DNA from: Fibrobacterota bacterium
GTDB lineage: Bacteria > Fibrobacterota > Fibrobacteria > UBA11236
DNA: 64,000 nt
Assembly (NCBI GenBank): GCA_028287505.1
Contig: JAQBPN010000011.1
Location: 53,077-117,076 of the forward strand
Reading direction: 5' to 3'
Below, piece after piece: positions 48,819 to 60,240 of this stretch; within the stretch, counting starts at the first letter, position 1; every line of letters starts with the position of its first letter. The notes under the pieces are model-generated. The model saw only the letters and a program-made list of their open reading frames with translations. It had not been told where the DNA came from and searched no databases. Both the position numbers and the translations under genes were made by a program.

Positions 48819-51800
48819 ATGCAAGCGGTTTCGGGTTATACCCTGACGGAGACACTGCGCGAAGACGGTGAATTCGTCATTCTGAGGGGATTCAAGGACA
48901 GCAACGCGTCCCAAGTCCTTGTTGAGACCGCCGTGGAAAATGCGGCGGGAAGCTCGGAGCGTCTCGAGCACGAATACGCGATCAGGGCGGAACTCGATCC
49001 CGCCTGGGCGGTCAGACCCATCGAACAGACCCGGAACCAGGGCCGGACCTGTCTGGTGTTCGGGGACCCGGGGGGTGAGACCCTGGAACGGCTCCTCCAG
49101 AACCCATTGCCGTTGGCGGACTCCCTGCGCATCGCCATCGGAATCTCGGCGGCGCTCGACAGGCTCCACCAGCGGGGCCTCATCCACAAGGACATCAAGC
49201 CCGCGAACATCCTGGTGAACGCGGCCGGCGGCGAAGTCCGGTTGATGGGATTCGGCATCGCCTCGCTGCTTCCGCGCGAACGCAAGGAACCGGAGCCCTT
49301 GGAAGTGATCGAAGGGACGCCGGCCTACATGGCCCCGGAGCAGACCGGCCGCATGAACCGGTCGGTCGATTCCCGAAGCGATCTTTATTCCCTGGGGGTT
49401 ACCCTCTACCGGATGCTTACGGGAACCCTTCCCTTTACGGCCAATGATCCCGTGGAGTGGGCCCACTCCCACATCGCCCGCCAACCGAGGCCTCCCGCCG
49501 AAAGGGCGAAAGACCTGCCCATTCCGGTTTCGGATTTGGTGATGAAGCTCCTGGCCAAAACGGCGGAAGAACGTTACCAGACCGCCAAGGGCGTGGAGGC
49601 GGACCTAAGGCATTGCCTGGAGGAATGGGAAGCCTCCGGGACCATCGCTCCTTTCCGGTTGGGAGACCACGACGCCTCGGGCCGGTTGCTCATTCCGGAA
49701 AAACTCTACGGCAGGGAAGAGGAAAGCCGGGAGCTCTTGGAGGCATTCAGCCGGGTGGAGGCCACGGGCCTGCCGGAGCTGATGCTCGTGTCGGGTTACT
49801 CCGGGGTGGGCAAATCCTCCCTGGTCAACGAATTGCATAAGGTGATCCTCCTGCCGCGCGGCCTGTTCACCTCGGGAAAATTCGACCAGGACAAGCGGGA
49901 CATCCCTTACTTCACCTTCGCCAAGGCTTTCCAGACCCTGGTCCGGAAGATCCTGGCCGGGAATCCGGACGAGGTGAGCGCCTGGGGCGAGGCGATCCGG
50001 GAGGCGGTGGGCCCCGACGGGCAACTCATCGTGGACCATATTCCCGAGTTGGAGATCCTCATCGGCAAGCAGCCGCCCGTTCCGGAGCTGGCCTCGCAGG
50101 AAGCCCAGAACCGGTTCCATGAGGTACACCGGAAATTCCTGGGCGCATTCGCCCGGAAGGAACACCCCCTGGTGCTCTTCCTGGACGATCTCCAATGGCA
50201 GGATTTGGCGAGCCTGAAGTTGTTGGAATACCTGATTACCCACCCCGATGTCCGGAATCTGCTTCTCGTCGGCGCCTACCGGGACAATGAAGTCTTTCCA
50301 TCCCACCCTCTCACGGTGACCCTGGGCGCCATCCGCAAATCCGGGGCAATCGTGAACCATATCCTCCTGAGGCCCCTCTCCATCGGCGATCTGCGCGGTC
50401 TCATCGCGGATACCCTCCACTGCGATTGGACGCATGCCGAACCCCTGGTGCGGCTGATCCATGAAAAGACCGCGGGAAACCCGTTCTTCGTCATCCAGTT
50501 CCTGACCGTTCTTTACGAGGAGCGCCTCCTCGAGTTCGATGCGCAGTCGGCCGCCTGGACATGGGACGTGGAGCGCATCCGCGCCCAGAACTATACGGAC
50601 AACGTGGTCAACCTGATGGTCAGGAAGTTGAAACGGCTTCCCTGCGACACGCTGGACGTCCTGAAGCGGATCGCATGCCTGGGCAGCAACACGGACATCG
50701 CCACCCTGATCAAAGTCCATGGAGGAACGGAACAAGAGGTGCATGCCCATCTCTGGGGCGCGGTCCTCGCCTCGCTTCTTCTCCGGACGGGCGACACCTA
50801 CAGGTTTCTCCACGATAGGGTCCAGGAAGCGGCTTACTCCCTCATTCCGAAGGAAGCGCGGGCCGAAGAGCATCTCCGCATCGGGCGGCGTCTCCTGGCC
50901 GGCATGACGGAAGAGTCGGTTGAGGAAAATGTGTTCTTCCTGGTGGGCCAATTCAACCGCGGGCTGGGGCTGGTGACGGATCCGGCCGAAAAGGAGTCTG
51001 TCCGCCGCCTGAACGCACAGGCGGGCCGGAGAGCGAAGGCCACCACCGCCTATGGATCCGCCCTGGGCTACCTGACGCAAGCCATGGACCTCCTGCCCCC
51101 GGACGCCTGGACTACGATGTACGAGGACACGTTCCACTTGGTGCTGGACCTCTCCGAATGCGAATATCTGGTCGGCAACTTCGAGAGGGCCGACGGACTG
51201 TTCAACCTGATCCTGGCCAAGGCGCGCTCCCATCCCGACAGCGCCAAGGTCTATCAGCTCCGCGCGAAACTCTGCCAGGTGGCCGGGCGGTACCAGGACT
51301 CCTTGGAGGCCGCGCTGGAAGGCTTGAAGCTTCTGGGAGTGACGTTTCCGGAATCGGCGGAAGAAATCCGGGCGGCCGTTGCGGAGGGATTCCAGGAGAT
51401 CCTGATCAATATGCGGGGCCGGAGCGTCGCCGACCTGGCCGACGCCCCGGCGGCCACCGATCCGGAAGCGCGCGCCATCATCAACCTGTCCGCGGAGCTG
51501 ACGCCGCCCTCCTACGCCGCCAAGTCCAAATACTACGCGTTGAACATCCTCAAGGGGGTCAATACCGTCCTCACGCACGGAAACACGGAGGAGTCCTGCC
51601 TCTCCTATGCCTATTATGCCTTTCTGCTGGTCGCGGTTTTCGGCGATGTGGCTTCCGCAATGGAGTTCTCCGCGCTGTCGCTCCGCCTTAACGACAGGTT
51701 CGAGAACCCCAAGCTCAAGGGGACGCTGTTTTTCCTCCATGGGCATCTCAGCAACTTGGTCAGGCCCTATTCGACAAGCCTTCCTCTCCTCGACCAGGCC

Positions 51801-54761
51801 TTCGACGCCTCCCTGAGCATCGGCGATCTCACCACCGCGGGTTATTCGGCCATGACGGCGATGTGGGACAGGATGGAAGTGGGAGAGGCCCTCGACGACG
51901 TTTCCAGGAAGACGCAACAATACCTCGTTTTCGCCCGGCGCAGCCGGAACGAACCCATCTATCTGGTGGTGCGGCAATATCAGCAATTCCTGGCCTGCCT
52001 AAAGGGGCTTACGCGGGGGCCGACCAGCCTGGACGACGACACCTACGACGAAGCGGAGGTCCTCGCATTTTTCACCGAGGGAGGATTCATCTCCGGAGTC
52101 GCTTTCTACCACATCGTGAAACAGATTCTCGCCGTCACCTTCGCGAATTTCGAGGAAGCCCTGGAGCACTCCATTCAGGCCGAGGCCAACCTGACCGAGG
52201 TGACGGCTTCGCCGCAGGAGTCCAACCAACCCTTTTTCCATGCCCTGGCTTTGACGGCGCTCTATCCCCAAATGCCGGAGGAACGGCAACGGGAAGCCGC
52301 GAAGGTTCTCGCCGAAAAGCTGCGGATATTGAAGATGCTGGCGGACAATGGTCCCGAGAATTACGCCAATCGTTATACCCTGGTCCTGGCGGAAGCCGCC
52401 CGCATCGAAGGGCGGGACCAGGAAGCCATGCGCCTCTACGATCAGGCGATCGAGTCGGCGCGGGAGAGCGGATTCGTCCACAGGGAGAGCCTTGCTAACG
52501 AGGTTGCGGCCCGGTTCTACCTGGACCGCGGTTTCAAGACCATCGCCAACGCCTATCTCCGCAACGCGCGCGCCGGCTATCTCCGCTGGGGGGCGCTGGG
52601 CAAGGTCACGCAGCTCGATCAGCGCTACGGCGCAATCGAGGCGGTGCAGGCGCCTTTGGGTCCCACCGCCACCATCGGAGCCCCCATGGGGCAATTGGAT
52701 CTCATGACGGTGGTCAAGGCCTCGCAAGCGGTGTCCGGGGAAATCGTCCTGGGGACCCTCGTCAAAAAACTGCTTATCATCCTGGTCGAACACGCGGGGG
52801 CCGAAAGGGGATTGCTGATCCTGCCGCGGGGAGGCGCGTGGATAGAAGAGGCCGAGGCCCTGACGCTCCGCGATAAGGTCGAAGTCCGTTTCAGGCATTC
52901 TCCCCTTGCGCCGGAAGACCTGCCCCAGTCCATCCTGCAGTTCTCGCTCAGGACCCGGGAACGGGTGATCCTGGACGATGCCTCGGCCCCGAATCCTTAT
53001 TCGGAAGACGAATATCTTCTCCGGAAGCATCCCAGGTCCATCCTCTGCCTTCCCCTGGTGAAGCAGGCCAAGCTGGTGGCCATGCTTTATGTGGAAAACA
53101 ATCTGACGCCCCGCGCCTTCACGCCCAACCGGGTGGCCGTGCTGGATGTCCTGGCTTCCCAGGCGGCGATTTCCCTGGAGAACGCCCTGCTTTACGACGG
53201 CCTCAACCGGGAGAATGCCGAACGCAAGCGGGCCGAGGAACGGTTTTCCAAAGTCTTCCGCAACAGCCCGTCGCCCATGGCCATCTCCAGGATGAAGGAC
53301 GGGATCTTCATCGATGTCAACGAGAAATTCCTGGGAACTTTCGGATTCGAGCGGGAGGAATTCATCGGACGTTCCGCGGTCGAGCTGGGGATCGCGAGCG
53401 CGGAACAGATCGAAGACGCCCGGAAGTCGCTTTCCGAAAAGGGGTTCGTCCACGCACTGGAGTTCCCCGCCAAGACGAAATCGGGCGAATCCCGGATGCT
53501 CCTGGTCTCGTTGGAGTCCATCGATCTGGACGGGGAGAAATGCATCCTCATGACCTACCTCGACATGACCGAACGGCAAAGAATGGAAGAGCAGCTCCGG
53601 CACTCCCAGAAAATGGAAGCCATCGGCCGCCTTGCCGGGGGCGTGGCCCATGATTTCAACAACCTCCTGACGGCCATCAACGGTTACAGCGCCTTGATCC
53701 TGGAAGGGATGGATGCGTCCAATCCCAATTACGCCTTCATGCAGGAGATCCTCAAATCGGGGGAACGGGCCGCCAGTCTCACGCGACAGTTGCTGGCGCA
53801 CAGCCGCAGGCAGATCCTCAAACCCGAGGTCTGGAACCTCAATGAGATCGTGGGAGACATGTCGTCGATGCTGCAACGTCTGGTGGGCGAGGACATCCGT
53901 CTGGAAACCATCTTGAGCCCCAAACTGGGCCTGGTGAAGGTGGACCGGGGACAGATTGAGCAAATCCTCCTGAACCTGGTGATCAATGCCCGGGACGCCA
54001 TGCCCAAGGGCGGCAAGCTGATCCTCAGAACCGAAAACGTCCTGCTCGATACGCCTTATCTGGGAACCCACCTGGAAGCGGCGCCCGGGCCGCACGTCAT
54101 GCTATCGATCAGCGATACCGGGTCCGGAATGACGCCGGAAGTCAAAGCCAGATTGTTCGAACCCTTTTTCACCACCAAGGAGGCGGGCAAGGGAACGGGG
54201 CTTGGGCTGTCCGTGGTCTACGGCATAGTGAAACAAAGCGGCGGGAGCATTTCCGTTTACAGCGAGGTGGGGACGGGGACCATGTTCCGCATCTACTTTC
54301 CCGAGGTGGAGCCGGAAGAAAGGGTTGCGCGAGAGGCCCCGCCCGCGGAAAAAATGGAATCCTTACACGGCGATGAAACCATCCTCCTGGTGGAAGACGC
54401 GGACGCGGTGCGCAAGTTCGCCCGGATGTCCCTGGAAGCGCAAGGGTACAAAGTGCTCGAGGCCGGGAACGGCGTGGAGGCCTTGCAGGTCCTGGAAAAC
54501 GCCCCCCAAGTGGACATGGTCGTCACCGACGTGGTGATGCCGGATATGGGCGGGGTCGCCCTCTCCAAACAGATCCGCGAACATTGGCCCGCCCTGCCCA
54601 TCCTGTTCATCTCGGGTTATGTGGAACACACGGAAATCCACAACGGTATGGTGGGCAAGGACGAGCGTCTTCTCCAGAAGCCTTTCAGCCCCCTCGAATT
54701 GGTCAGGAAGGTGCGGGAGGTCCTGGAGCAATGGGCCGCTTCTCCCAGTAAGCGGAAGTAA
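48819..54761 (+). CDS. Kinase-like/AAA-ATPase/GAF/PAS/histidine kinase/receiver hybrid signalling protein
   Basis: A 1980-residue soluble protein. Residues 1-270: Ser/Thr-kinase-like domain with HKDIKPAN (Asp125), but with no Gly-rich loop, Glu instead of the VAIK Lys (VLVETAV) and GFG (Gly144) instead of DFG. Residues 285-560: AAA_16 ATPase with Walker [10 protein letters not shown] (Lys332) and Walker [10 protein letters not shown]. Residues 600-1270: helical-repeat region. Residues 1300-1470: GAF. Residues 1480-1600: PAS. Then HisKA with His1611 ([11 protein letters not shown]), HATPase with DTGSGM and [13 protein letters not shown], and a C-terminal receiver with Asp1904 (VVTDVVMPD). The start at 48819 is after the gltD terminator; an upstream start at 48720 would overlap that terminator. 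The architecture is known from cyanobacteria and myxobacteria, without the kinase defects. It is a single-gene unit with its own terminator. Confidence 0.93.
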   Translation: MQAVSGYTLTETLREDGEFVILRGFKDSNASQVLVETAVENAAGSSERLEHEYAIRAELDPAWAVRPIEQTRNQGRTCLVFGDPGGETLERLLQNPLPLADSLRIAIGISAALDRLHQRGLIHKDIKPANILVNAAGGEVRLMGFGIASLLPRERKEPEPLEVIEGTPAYMAPEQTGRMNRSVDSRSDLYSLGVTLYRMLTGTLPFTANDPVEWAHSHIARQPRPPAERAKDLPIPVSDLVMKLLAKTAEERYQTAKGVEADLRHCLEEWEASGTIAPFRLGDHDASGRLLIPEKLYGREEESRELLEAFSRVEATGLPELMLVSGYSGVGKSSLVNELHKVILLPRGLFTSGKFDQDKRDIPYFTFAKAFQTLVRKILAGNPDEVSAWGEAIREAVGPDGQLIVDHIPELEILIGKQPPVPELASQEAQNRFHEVHRKFLGAFARKEHPLVLFLDDLQWQDLASLKLLEYLITHPDVRNLLLVGAYRDNEVFPSHPLTVTLGAIRKSGAIVNHILLRPLSIGDLRGLIADTLHCDWTHAEPLVRLIHEKTAGNPFFVIQFLTVLYEERLLEFDAQSAAWTWDVERIRAQNYTDNVVNLMVRKLKRLPCDTLDVLKRIACLGSNTDIATLIKVHGGTEQEVHAHLWGAVLASLLLRTGDTYRFLHDRVQEAAYSLIPKEARAEEHLRIGRRLLAGMTEESVEENVFFLVGQFNRGLGLVTDPAEKESVRRLNAQAGRRAKATTAYGSALGYLTQAMDLLPPDAWTTMYEDTFHLVLDLSECEYLVGNFERADGLFNLILAKARSHPDSAKVYQLRAKLCQVAGRYQDSLEAALEGLKLLGVTFPESAEEIRAAVAEGFQEILINMRGRSVADLADAPAATDPEARAIINLSAELTPPSYAAKSKYYALNILKGVNTVLTHGNTEESCLSYAYYAFLLVAVFGDVASAMEFSALSLRLNDRFENPKLKGTLFFLHGHLSNLVRPYSTSLPLLDQAFDASLSIGDLTTAGYSAMTAMWDRMEVGEALDDVSRKTQQYLVFARRSRNEPIYLVVRQYQQFLACLKGLTRGPTSLDDDTYDEAEVLAFFTEGGFISGVAFYHIVKQILAVTFANFEEALEHSIQAEANLTEVTASPQESNQPFFHALALTALYPQMPEERQREAAKVLAEKLRILKMLADNGPENYANRYTLVLAEAARIEGRDQEAMRLYDQAIESARESGFVHRESLANEVAARFYLDRGFKTIANAYLRNARAGYLRWGALGKVTQLDQRYGAIEAVQAPLGPTATIGAPMGQLDLMTVVKASQAVSGEIVLGTLVKKLLIILVEHAGAERGLLILPRGGAWIEEAEALTLRDKVEVRFRHSPLAPEDLPQSILQFSLRTRERVILDDASAPNPYSEDEYLLRKHPRSILCLPLVKQAKLVAMLYVENNLTPRAFTPNRVAVLDVLASQAAISLENALLYDGLNRENAERKRAEERFSKVFRNSPSPMAISRMKDGIFIDVNEKFLGTFGFEREEFIGRSAVELGIASAEQIEDARKSLSEKGFVHALEFPAKTKSGESRMLLVSLESIDLDGEKCILMTYLDMTERQRMEEQLRHSQKMEAIGRLAGGVAHDFNNLLTAINGYSALILEGMDASNPNYAFMQEILKSGERAASLTRQLLAHSRRQILKPEVWNLNEIVGDMSSMLQRLVGEDIRLETILSPKLGLVKVDRGQIEQILLNLVINARDAMPKGGKLILRTENVLLDTPYLGTHLEAAPGPHVMLSISDTGSGMTPEVKARLFEPFFTTKEAGKGTGLGLSVVYGIVKQSGGSISVYSEVGTGTMFRIYFPEVEPEERVAREAPPAEKMESLHGDETILLVEDADAVRKFARMSLEAQGYKVLEAGNGVEALQVLENAPQVDMVVTDVVMPDMGGVALSKQIREHWPALPILFISGYVEHTEIHNGMVGKDERLLQKPFSPLELVRKVREVLEQWAASPSKRK

Positions 54762-54776
54762 GCATTCCTGGGTCCT

Positions 54777-54803
54777 GGCGGGCCGGTCGCTACCCGCCTT
54801 TTC
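54777..54803 (+). terminator. Probable terminator after the hybrid kinase gene
   Basis: GGCGGG at 54777-54782 and CCCGCC at 54793-54798 form a 6-bp stem with a 10-nt loop, followed by TTTTC. Confidence 0.6.
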
Positions 54804-54912
54804 TTCCATAAAATCCCCAAGTACGACATTTTGTCCAAACCTCTCCGGGCCCCGGCCCTTCTTTGTGGTGGCCGGGAACGAATGCCACTCCTATGATTGA
54901 AAAACGGTGTCT

Positions 54913-55281
54913 ATGGATCGAGTCATTCCCTTACTGAACCCGGCGGAAGAGATCAGTACCTTCTGCCCGGTCCGCCTATACCTGGCCAACCGTCGCTTCG
55001 ACGGCTTGCTGGATACCCTGGATTCCAAGGGCGGCAACTTCTATGTCCTCACCGATAACGAACCTCCCCAACAGGGTTCCCGCCAACGGTCGGACATCCA
55101 GATGGAAACCACGGTGGAGTTGGCCATCGGGTCTTCCGAAAACGAACTCCGGATCACCTGCCGGGTGCGCGGGATGCGCATCGATGAGGATGGGCTGTTC
55201 GTCTATCTGGGCCTGGATTTCCTGTTCGGCGGGGACGCGGAAAAACGCCGCCTCGACGATTTCATCGCCTCGCTCTGGTAG
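54913..55281 (+). CDS. PilZ-like domain protein
   Basis: A 122-residue protein with the size and strand pattern of a stand-alone PilZ domain: VRLYLANRRFDGLLDTLDSKGGNFYV and a C-terminal LGLDFLFGGDAEKRRLDDFI, which matches the usual PilZ end (IGVxFxxxxxxxxxLxxFI). The c-di-GMP-binding RxxxR and (D/N)xSxxG motifs are poorly kept: there is only DTLDSKGG. It may therefore bind the nucleotide weakly or not at all. It is convergent with an EAL phosphodiesterase gene, 24 nt apart. I use the ATG at 54913; a GTG at 54907 is possible. A TATGAT lies 21 nt upstream. Confidence 0.62.
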   Translation: MDRVIPLLNPAEEISTFCPVRLYLANRRFDGLLDTLDSKGGNFYVLTDNEPPQQGSRQRSDIQMETTVELAIGSSENELRITCRVRGMRIDEDGLFVYLGLDFLFGGDAEKRRLDDFIASLW

Positions 55282-55305
55282 CGCGGCCGCGCCCGACCGG
55301 AACCT

Positions 55306-56607
55306 TCAGGCTACGTCGATGTCCAGGCAGAGGATGAAGGGCGAACCGTTCCGATCCGAGAACTTGCAGGACAGCGTGCGGCACGGTTTGCCCGAGGCCA
55401 GGGACAGATAGGCTTCCGTGGTGTAGAGCCGCGGGCCGCCCTCCACCAGCGCATAGTAGTACTCCTTGGAGGAATGGTCCGCGCCCTTGACGGCCGGATA
55501 GAACAGGCGCGTCCAGGGTTTGGCGTCCATGGACGGAGCCGTCACCGTCTGGGTAACCTGCAGGCCCATGCCGTCCAGCACGTAAATGCATTCGATGGCC
55601 CGGGAGCTCAGGACCAATTGTTCCATGGTCTCGGGGAAGTGCGGATAGCCGGCGCCGGACATTTCCGCCACCAGCTCTTCCATCAGGTTCACCCGCATGT
55701 CCGTTTCCAGGCGGCGCTGTACCAGACGCTCCCTGGCCCTCAGATGCTGTTTGGTGGCCGCATCGTTCAAATGGAGATCGATCAAATCCATGGAGAGACG
55801 ATCCGGCGCGGCGGGCCGCCCGAAATAGAATCCCTGCACCAGGTCCGCTCCCAGATCCACGCAGGTGGAAACCTCCGCCTCCGTCTCGACGCCCTCGGCC
55901 AGGATCAGTGAGCCCACGCGGCGCCCCAGTCCCACCAGGGATTTGAAGACCTCCTGCTTGTGGAAATCCTTCTCGATGCCCTCCACCATCACGCGATCGA
56001 TCTTCAGGACCTCCGGCTTCAGGAGTCCGATGCGGGCCAGGTTGGAGAAACCCGCGCCCAGATCGTCCAGGGCGAACAGGAATCCCTGCGCGCGATGTAT
56101 TTCCACGAACTCCTGCAAGGCGCCCATGTCCACGACCTTGGACTCATTGATCTCGATCACGATTTGATCCGGAGTGAGCCCCGCGTCGCGGACGGCCTTG
56201 GACATCACGCCCGATCCCAACACGCCCTGATCGAGCACGGAGGATTCGAAATTCAGGAACAGCAACGGGGCCTGGGGCGTGTCCGCCATGGGGGAATACG
56301 CATCCAGGGCTTTGCGGCGGCACAGGCGATCCAGATCCACGGTCCTGCCGTTGCGTCCCGCCCAGGCGAACAGTTCCAGGGGCGTTACCGGACGGCCGGA
56401 CTCTCCGTCCGTGGGACGGGCCAGCGCTTCCACCCCGATGATGGCGCGCTTCTTGAGGGAGACGATGGGTTGGAAATGGACCTCGAGGGTTTCCTCCGCG
56501 AGAATATGCGCCCAGACGGGTTTTGTGTCCGCCGCCAACCAATCGGATGCAACAACGGGTTTCTCGGCCGTGGCTCCCCGGCCTGATTTGATCCTACGCT
56601 CGGTCAT
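55306..56607 (-). CDS. EAL-domain c-di-GMP phosphodiesterase with C-terminal sensor-like domain
   Basis: A 433-residue protein. The EAL domain (about residues 25-285) has the catalytic set: EALAR, LFLNFES, VIEINES, LFALDDLGAGFSN (Asp pair), VLKIDRVM, LAEGVETEAE and VQGFYFGRP, so it should hydrolyse c-di-GMP. The remaining 150 residues (LSSRAIECIYVLDGMGLQVT, then RTLSCKFSDRNGSPFILCLDIDV) resemble the PAS-like YkuI_C-type domain known behind some EAL domains. No membrane segment. Ribosome site AAGGAA before the ATG at 56607. It is convergent with the PilZ-like gene, suggesting a small c-di-GMP module. Confidence 0.92.
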   Translation of the reverse strand: MTERRIKSGRGATAEKPVVASDWLAADTKPVWAHILAEETLEVHFQPIVSLKKRAIIGVEALARPTDGESGRPVTPLELFAWAGRNGRTVDLDRLCRRKALDAYSPMADTPQAPLLFLNFESSVLDQGVLGSGVMSKAVRDAGLTPDQIVIEINESKVVDMGALQEFVEIHRAQGFLFALDDLGAGFSNLARIGLLKPEVLKIDRVMVEGIEKDFHKQEVFKSLVGLGRRVGSLILAEGVETEAEVSTCVDLGADLVQGFYFGRPAAPDRLSMDLIDLHLNDAATKQHLRARERLVQRRLETDMRVNLMEELVAEMSGAGYPHFPETMEQLVLSSRAIECIYVLDGMGLQVTQTVTAPSMDAKPWTRLFYPAVKGADHSSKEYYYALVEGGPRLYTTEAYLSLASGKPCRTLSCKFSDRNGSPFILCLDIDVA

Positions 56608-56830
56608 GCAGTTTCCTTCCGTACCCCTCGCAGGATTATACGGGTCGGAATCGCTTAAAGGCGAAGCGGGCCGGGCGCATTTGGTAATCGAATGGTAAAG
56701 GTTTCTTGTGGAAAGCGGGGAAGATTTCAAGAGCCCACCGGAATGTCAGGAATAACCCTGCAAATCAAGCGGGCGCGGACGGAATTGTCAAAAGAACCCA
56801 AAAACCTAAGAGGCCTGTAGGCCGATAGGA

Positions 56831-59047
56831 TCAGGCTCCTGTGGCGCCCAATGCGGCCGGGCCTGCGCCTGCCTTGGGCTTGGCGGGCTTTCCGCCCCAA
56901 CCCAGCTTCAGCCCCGCGAATGCGACCGCCATGAACAGGAGTTCGCCGCCGCAGTACGCGAAGAGCTTGGTGGCCGCGCCCTGGGTGAATCCGTAGGAGT
57001 GCAGCCCGACGTTCAACAGGTTCACGCCGAACCAGGCCAGGCTCACCACGATGGCGCCGAACACGGATCCCAGCGCCAGGCCGGGATTGCGGATGTAGCC
57101 CCAATGCTTGGCATGCAGCATGATGATGCACCAGATGACGATGAGCAGCGCGCCGTTCTCCTTGGGGTCCCAGCCCCAGAAGCGGCCCCAGCTCTGATCG
57201 GCCCAGATGCCTCCCAGCACGGTGCCGATGAAGGAGAACAACAGCCCGAAGCACAGGGTGCCGTAGACCATCTTGGAGATTTCCTTCAAGCGGTCCGGCT
57301 TGTCGGCACCGCCGGGCACCAGGGCGCGGATGAGCCAGACGTGGCCGATGGCGCCCGCCAACAGGCAGGCGGAATAGCCGATGGTCACGCAGACCACATG
57401 GGTGGACAGCCAGAAATTGCTGTTGAGCACGGCCACCAGCATCTTCATGGTATCGCCTTCGGCCGCGTAGCGGTTGGCGATGGACAGGAGGATGACGCCC
57501 AGCATGGAAGCGGACAGGAGGCCGATGGCCTTCCGGTTGAAGCGCTCGATGAAGAGTGCGGCCAGGATGGACACGGCGGCCACGAAGGGGAAAGTCTCGT
57601 AGAGCGAGGTGACCGGCGGGCGCTTCATGATGAGGATGCGGCTGACGATGCCGACGATGTGGATCCCGTAGCCGGCCAGGAACACCCACAGGGACGCGCT
57701 GTACAGCCAGCGCTTGCGCGTGAGGAAGAACGCGAAGCAGCCCAGCAGGGCGAACCAGTACAGGACCAGGGCCCAGAAATAGGGCTCGCCTTTCTGATAC
57801 AGGACTTCCAGGGGGAAATGCGTTTCCGAAAGCTGCTCGTAGGCGCGGTTCTCCATGGTCGCCAGGTAAGCGTTCACGTTCGTATCGAACCCGGCCTGAT
57901 CCCCGGAGCGGTACGCGGCGGCGGCCGATCCCCAGGCGGACAGCTCTTTGTGATACGCCTGCAATTGTTCCGGCACCGCCACCACTTCGGGCGGGCTTAT
58001 CCAGCCGGGCTGGCCCGTGGCCGCGGCCGTGGCGGGGGGAATGGGGAAGATGCGGAAGGGGGACTGATGCAGGGATTGCGAGTTCAGGTACATGGCCTGG
58101 GACAGGGAGATGATTTCCCGCTCCATGGGCGTGCGGTCCGCCTCCCCGCGGTTGCCGATGCCTTCCAGGATCTTGGCGATGGCCTGGGCGCTGGTCATCA
58201 GGTCCCAGAAGGAATATTGGGTCACGTCCGCTTTGAGTTCCAACTGCGTCCGCGTATCCGCCAGCTTCACCGTATAGATGGGGTTGGGCAGGGCATAGGA
58301 GAACGTGCGCGTCAGGTTGACGAACTCCACCAGGTTGGCGAATACGCGCAGGACCTCCTTCTGCACCAGGTCCCGCTTTTCATCCGCGGTGGCGTTGGCC
58401 TTCTCGGCCAGTTCCTGGAGCTTGGGCAGGGCCTTTTCCAATTGGCTGAAGGTGTAACGGCGATGTTTCTCCGGCGCCACGCCCAGGGCCTCGGCCACTT
58501 CCGGGTTGTTGATCAGGAAGATGCGCAAATCGCCCGAGAGCTCCGGAGTGAACAGGATGCGGGCCATCACCTGCATGGCCGACAGTTTCTCGTAGCTGGT
58601 GCGTCCCGAGAATTGCAGCAGCATATGCCGCGCGTACGTGATCATGGGCTTGAGGCGGCCCTCATGCAATACCGGCACCGCTTCCAGGGCGCCCACCTTG
58701 GCCACGGAGGAAGCCGGCGTAGCGCCGACCTCCGGCAACAGGGACGGCATGCCGGCGCGGCCGTGGGGTCCCATGCCCGCGTTCCCATGGGGATCGCCGG
58801 AAACGTCGGGATGGCCGTCCGGAAGGGCGGGCTCGGAGCCGTCCATGGGCGCGCCGGCCTGCGCGGCCCCGGCCGCGGCTCCGCCGTTCTGGGAAGACTC
58901 GAACAGGGAGTCGAATTTCCGGCCCATGTCGGGACCGGGATTGGCGCTTTTCTCCTGGGCCGCGGCGGTGCCGGCGACGAAGGAGGAAAGGGCGGACAGG
59001 GTGATCAAGACGGCGGCTGTGGCCGCGGACAGGGATGAGGTTTTCAT
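56831..59047 (-). CDS. ccsA: Cytochrome c biogenesis protein CcsA with long periplasmic extension
   Basis: A 738-residue protein. The C-terminal part (about residues 420-715) is a CcsA/CcmC-type heme channel with eight helices and the WWD signature DQSWGRFWGWDPKENG near residue 620, conserved His residues included (LSTHVVCVTIGYS). The N-terminus has a signal peptide (MKTSSLSAATAAVLITLSAL) and a periplasmic region of nearly 400 residues containing GRLKPMITYARHMLLQFSGR, a stretch seen in fused CcsA proteins of some phyla. It starts 4 nt inside the resB gene end (ATGA). With ResB it forms system II for attaching heme to c-type cytochromes. The last 20 residues are Ala/Gly-rich. Confidence 0.92.
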   Translation of the reverse strand: MKTSSLSAATAAVLITLSALSSFVAGTAAAQEKSANPGPDMGRKFDSLFESSQNGGAAAGAAQAGAPMDGSEPALPDGHPDVSGDPHGNAGMGPHGRAGMPSLLPEVGATPASSVAKVGALEAVPVLHEGRLKPMITYARHMLLQFSGRTSYEKLSAMQVMARILFTPELSGDLRIFLINNPEVAEALGVAPEKHRRYTFSQLEKALPKLQELAEKANATADEKRDLVQKEVLRVFANLVEFVNLTRTFSYALPNPIYTVKLADTRTQLELKADVTQYSFWDLMTSAQAIAKILEGIGNRGEADRTPMEREIISLSQAMYLNSQSLHQSPFRIFPIPPATAAATGQPGWISPPEVVAVPEQLQAYHKELSAWGSAAAAYRSGDQAGFDTNVNAYLATMENRAYEQLSETHFPLEVLYQKGEPYFWALVLYWFALLGCFAFFLTRKRWLYSASLWVFLAGYGIHIVGIVSRILIMKRPPVTSLYETFPFVAAVSILAALFIERFNRKAIGLLSASMLGVILLSIANRYAAEGDTMKMLVAVLNSNFWLSTHVVCVTIGYSACLLAGAIGHVWLIRALVPGGADKPDRLKEISKMVYGTLCFGLLFSFIGTVLGGIWADQSWGRFWGWDPKENGALLIVIWCIIMLHAKHWGYIRNPGLALGSVFGAIVVSLAWFGVNLLNVGLHSYGFTQGAATKLFAYCGGELLFMAVAFAGLKLGWGGKPAKPKAGAGPAALGATGA

Positions 59048-60240
59048 TTGGCGGACTCCCTGCGGATGAATGGGACCAGTTTGATCAGGAAGTGCAGCAG
59101 CAGGCCGCCGAACACGATGAGGCTGGAGACGTAGGGCATCACGCGGCCGGGGTTGGTCACCACCGCGAAGGTGGATTTCTCCACCATGCCTTGCGCCTGG
59201 GCGTAGGAAGCCTGGAAGAAGGTATAGCCGGCGTGGCGTAGGGGATTGTTCATCCACACCTTGACCGGGCGGGTGGAGCCTCCCTCGCCCAGCTCCGCGT
59301 AGCTTTCGAAGCTGCTGGGAATGTCCGTGCCCGGATGCACGTTCTTGACGAAGTCCGTCAGATGCAAGGAGAAGTCCAGGGGATAATGCTTGAGGCGCAA
59401 CTGTACGGAGACCTTTTTCCCGTCCATGGTCAGGTTCAGGGTCTGGAGTTCCTGGCCGTACAGGAGGATCTCCTTGTCCGGCTTGCCGTTTTCGATCAGG
59501 GTGAAGATGAGGCCGGGGGCGTTCTGGGTCACTTCCTTTTCGGGCTTGCGCTGTTCCAGCATGCCGATGCCGGAGGGGTTGATGTACTTGGGGCCGTTGG
59601 TGGCGCGCGTGGTGAAGGCGTCGCTGTTCACGTAGTAGGCATGGACCTTGATGCGCGCATGGTAGGGCGTCACGTCCAGTTCCCGGTCCGGCTTGAGCAT
59701 GGATTCGTCGAAGGCGAACACCATGTTGGTATCCCCGCGGGTTTCCCAGAACGCCAGCTCATGTTCATGGTAGGCGGTGGTGAAATGCCCGGTCTCGCCT
59801 TCCGCCAGCGTCAGCTGGGATTCAACCGCCATCACCTGGGTGATGAACCCGCCCACCAGCAGGGCCATGATGCCGGCGTGCACGATCCACAATCCGATGC
59901 GGTTCAGTTTCCAAGGCAGGTGGAAGGCCATCATGACGGCCAACTGCACGGATAGCACCCAGATCACCAGGCTGGCGGCCGGCAGCGGGAAGAAGCCGCC
60001 GATCAGCACCACGCCGTAGCCGAAGAATTTCTTCTGCGCTTCGAACAGGCCATGGTCCGCCTGGTACAGGGTCCCGAAGAAGATGAGCGCGAACAGAATG
60101 AGCAGGCAGAGCAAAGTGATGGCCGGATGCAGTATGGCCTTGGTGATGGGAGAGCGCGCCGCCTTCTGGCGCCAGGACAGGCCGCGGCTGGTGGGCGCAT
60201 CCGAGGTGGCGGTCTTGTAGGAGGAAGTCGCTTCGCTCAT
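59044..60240 (-). CDS. resB: Cytochrome c biogenesis protein ResB/Ccs1-like
   Basis: A 398-residue ResB-family protein. It has an N-terminal cytoplasmic part, helices around residues 36-60, 70-95 and 105-130, a periplasmic domain of about 230 residues (AVESQLTLAEGETGHF to RPVKVWMNNPLRHAGYTFFQASY) and a final helix followed by a short basic tail. The segment NPLRHAGYTFFQASY is the ResB family signature. It acts with CcsA in heme delivery to apocytochromes. ATGA overlaps on both sides place it in one operon with the upstream lipoprotein and the downstream ccsA. Confidence 0.93.
   Translation of the reverse strand: MSEATSSYKTATSDAPTSRGLSWRQKAARSPITKAILHPAITLLCLLILFALIFFGTLYQADHGLFEAQKKFFGYGVVLIGGFFPLPAASLVIWVLSVQLAVMMAFHLPWKLNRIGLWIVHAGIMALLVGGFITQVMAVESQLTLAEGETGHFTTAYHEHELAFWETRGDTNMVFAFDESMLKPDRELDVTPYHARIKVHAYYVNSDAFTTRATNGPKYINPSGIGMLEQRKPEKEVTQNAPGLIFTLIENGKPDKEILLYGQELQTLNLTMDGKKVSVQLRLKHYPLDFSLHLTDFVKNVHPGTDIPSSFESYAELGEGGSTRPVKVWMNNPLRHAGYTFFQASYAQAQGMVEKSTFAVVTNPGRVMPYVSSLIVFGGLLLHFLIKLVPFIRRESAK

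Noticed and set aside
56790..56830. Terminator after ccsA
   Set aside because: A short GGCC-TACA-GGCC hairpin and a T stretch exist on the minus strand, but the stem is only 4-5 bp and the T run is displaced, so the evidence is too weak.
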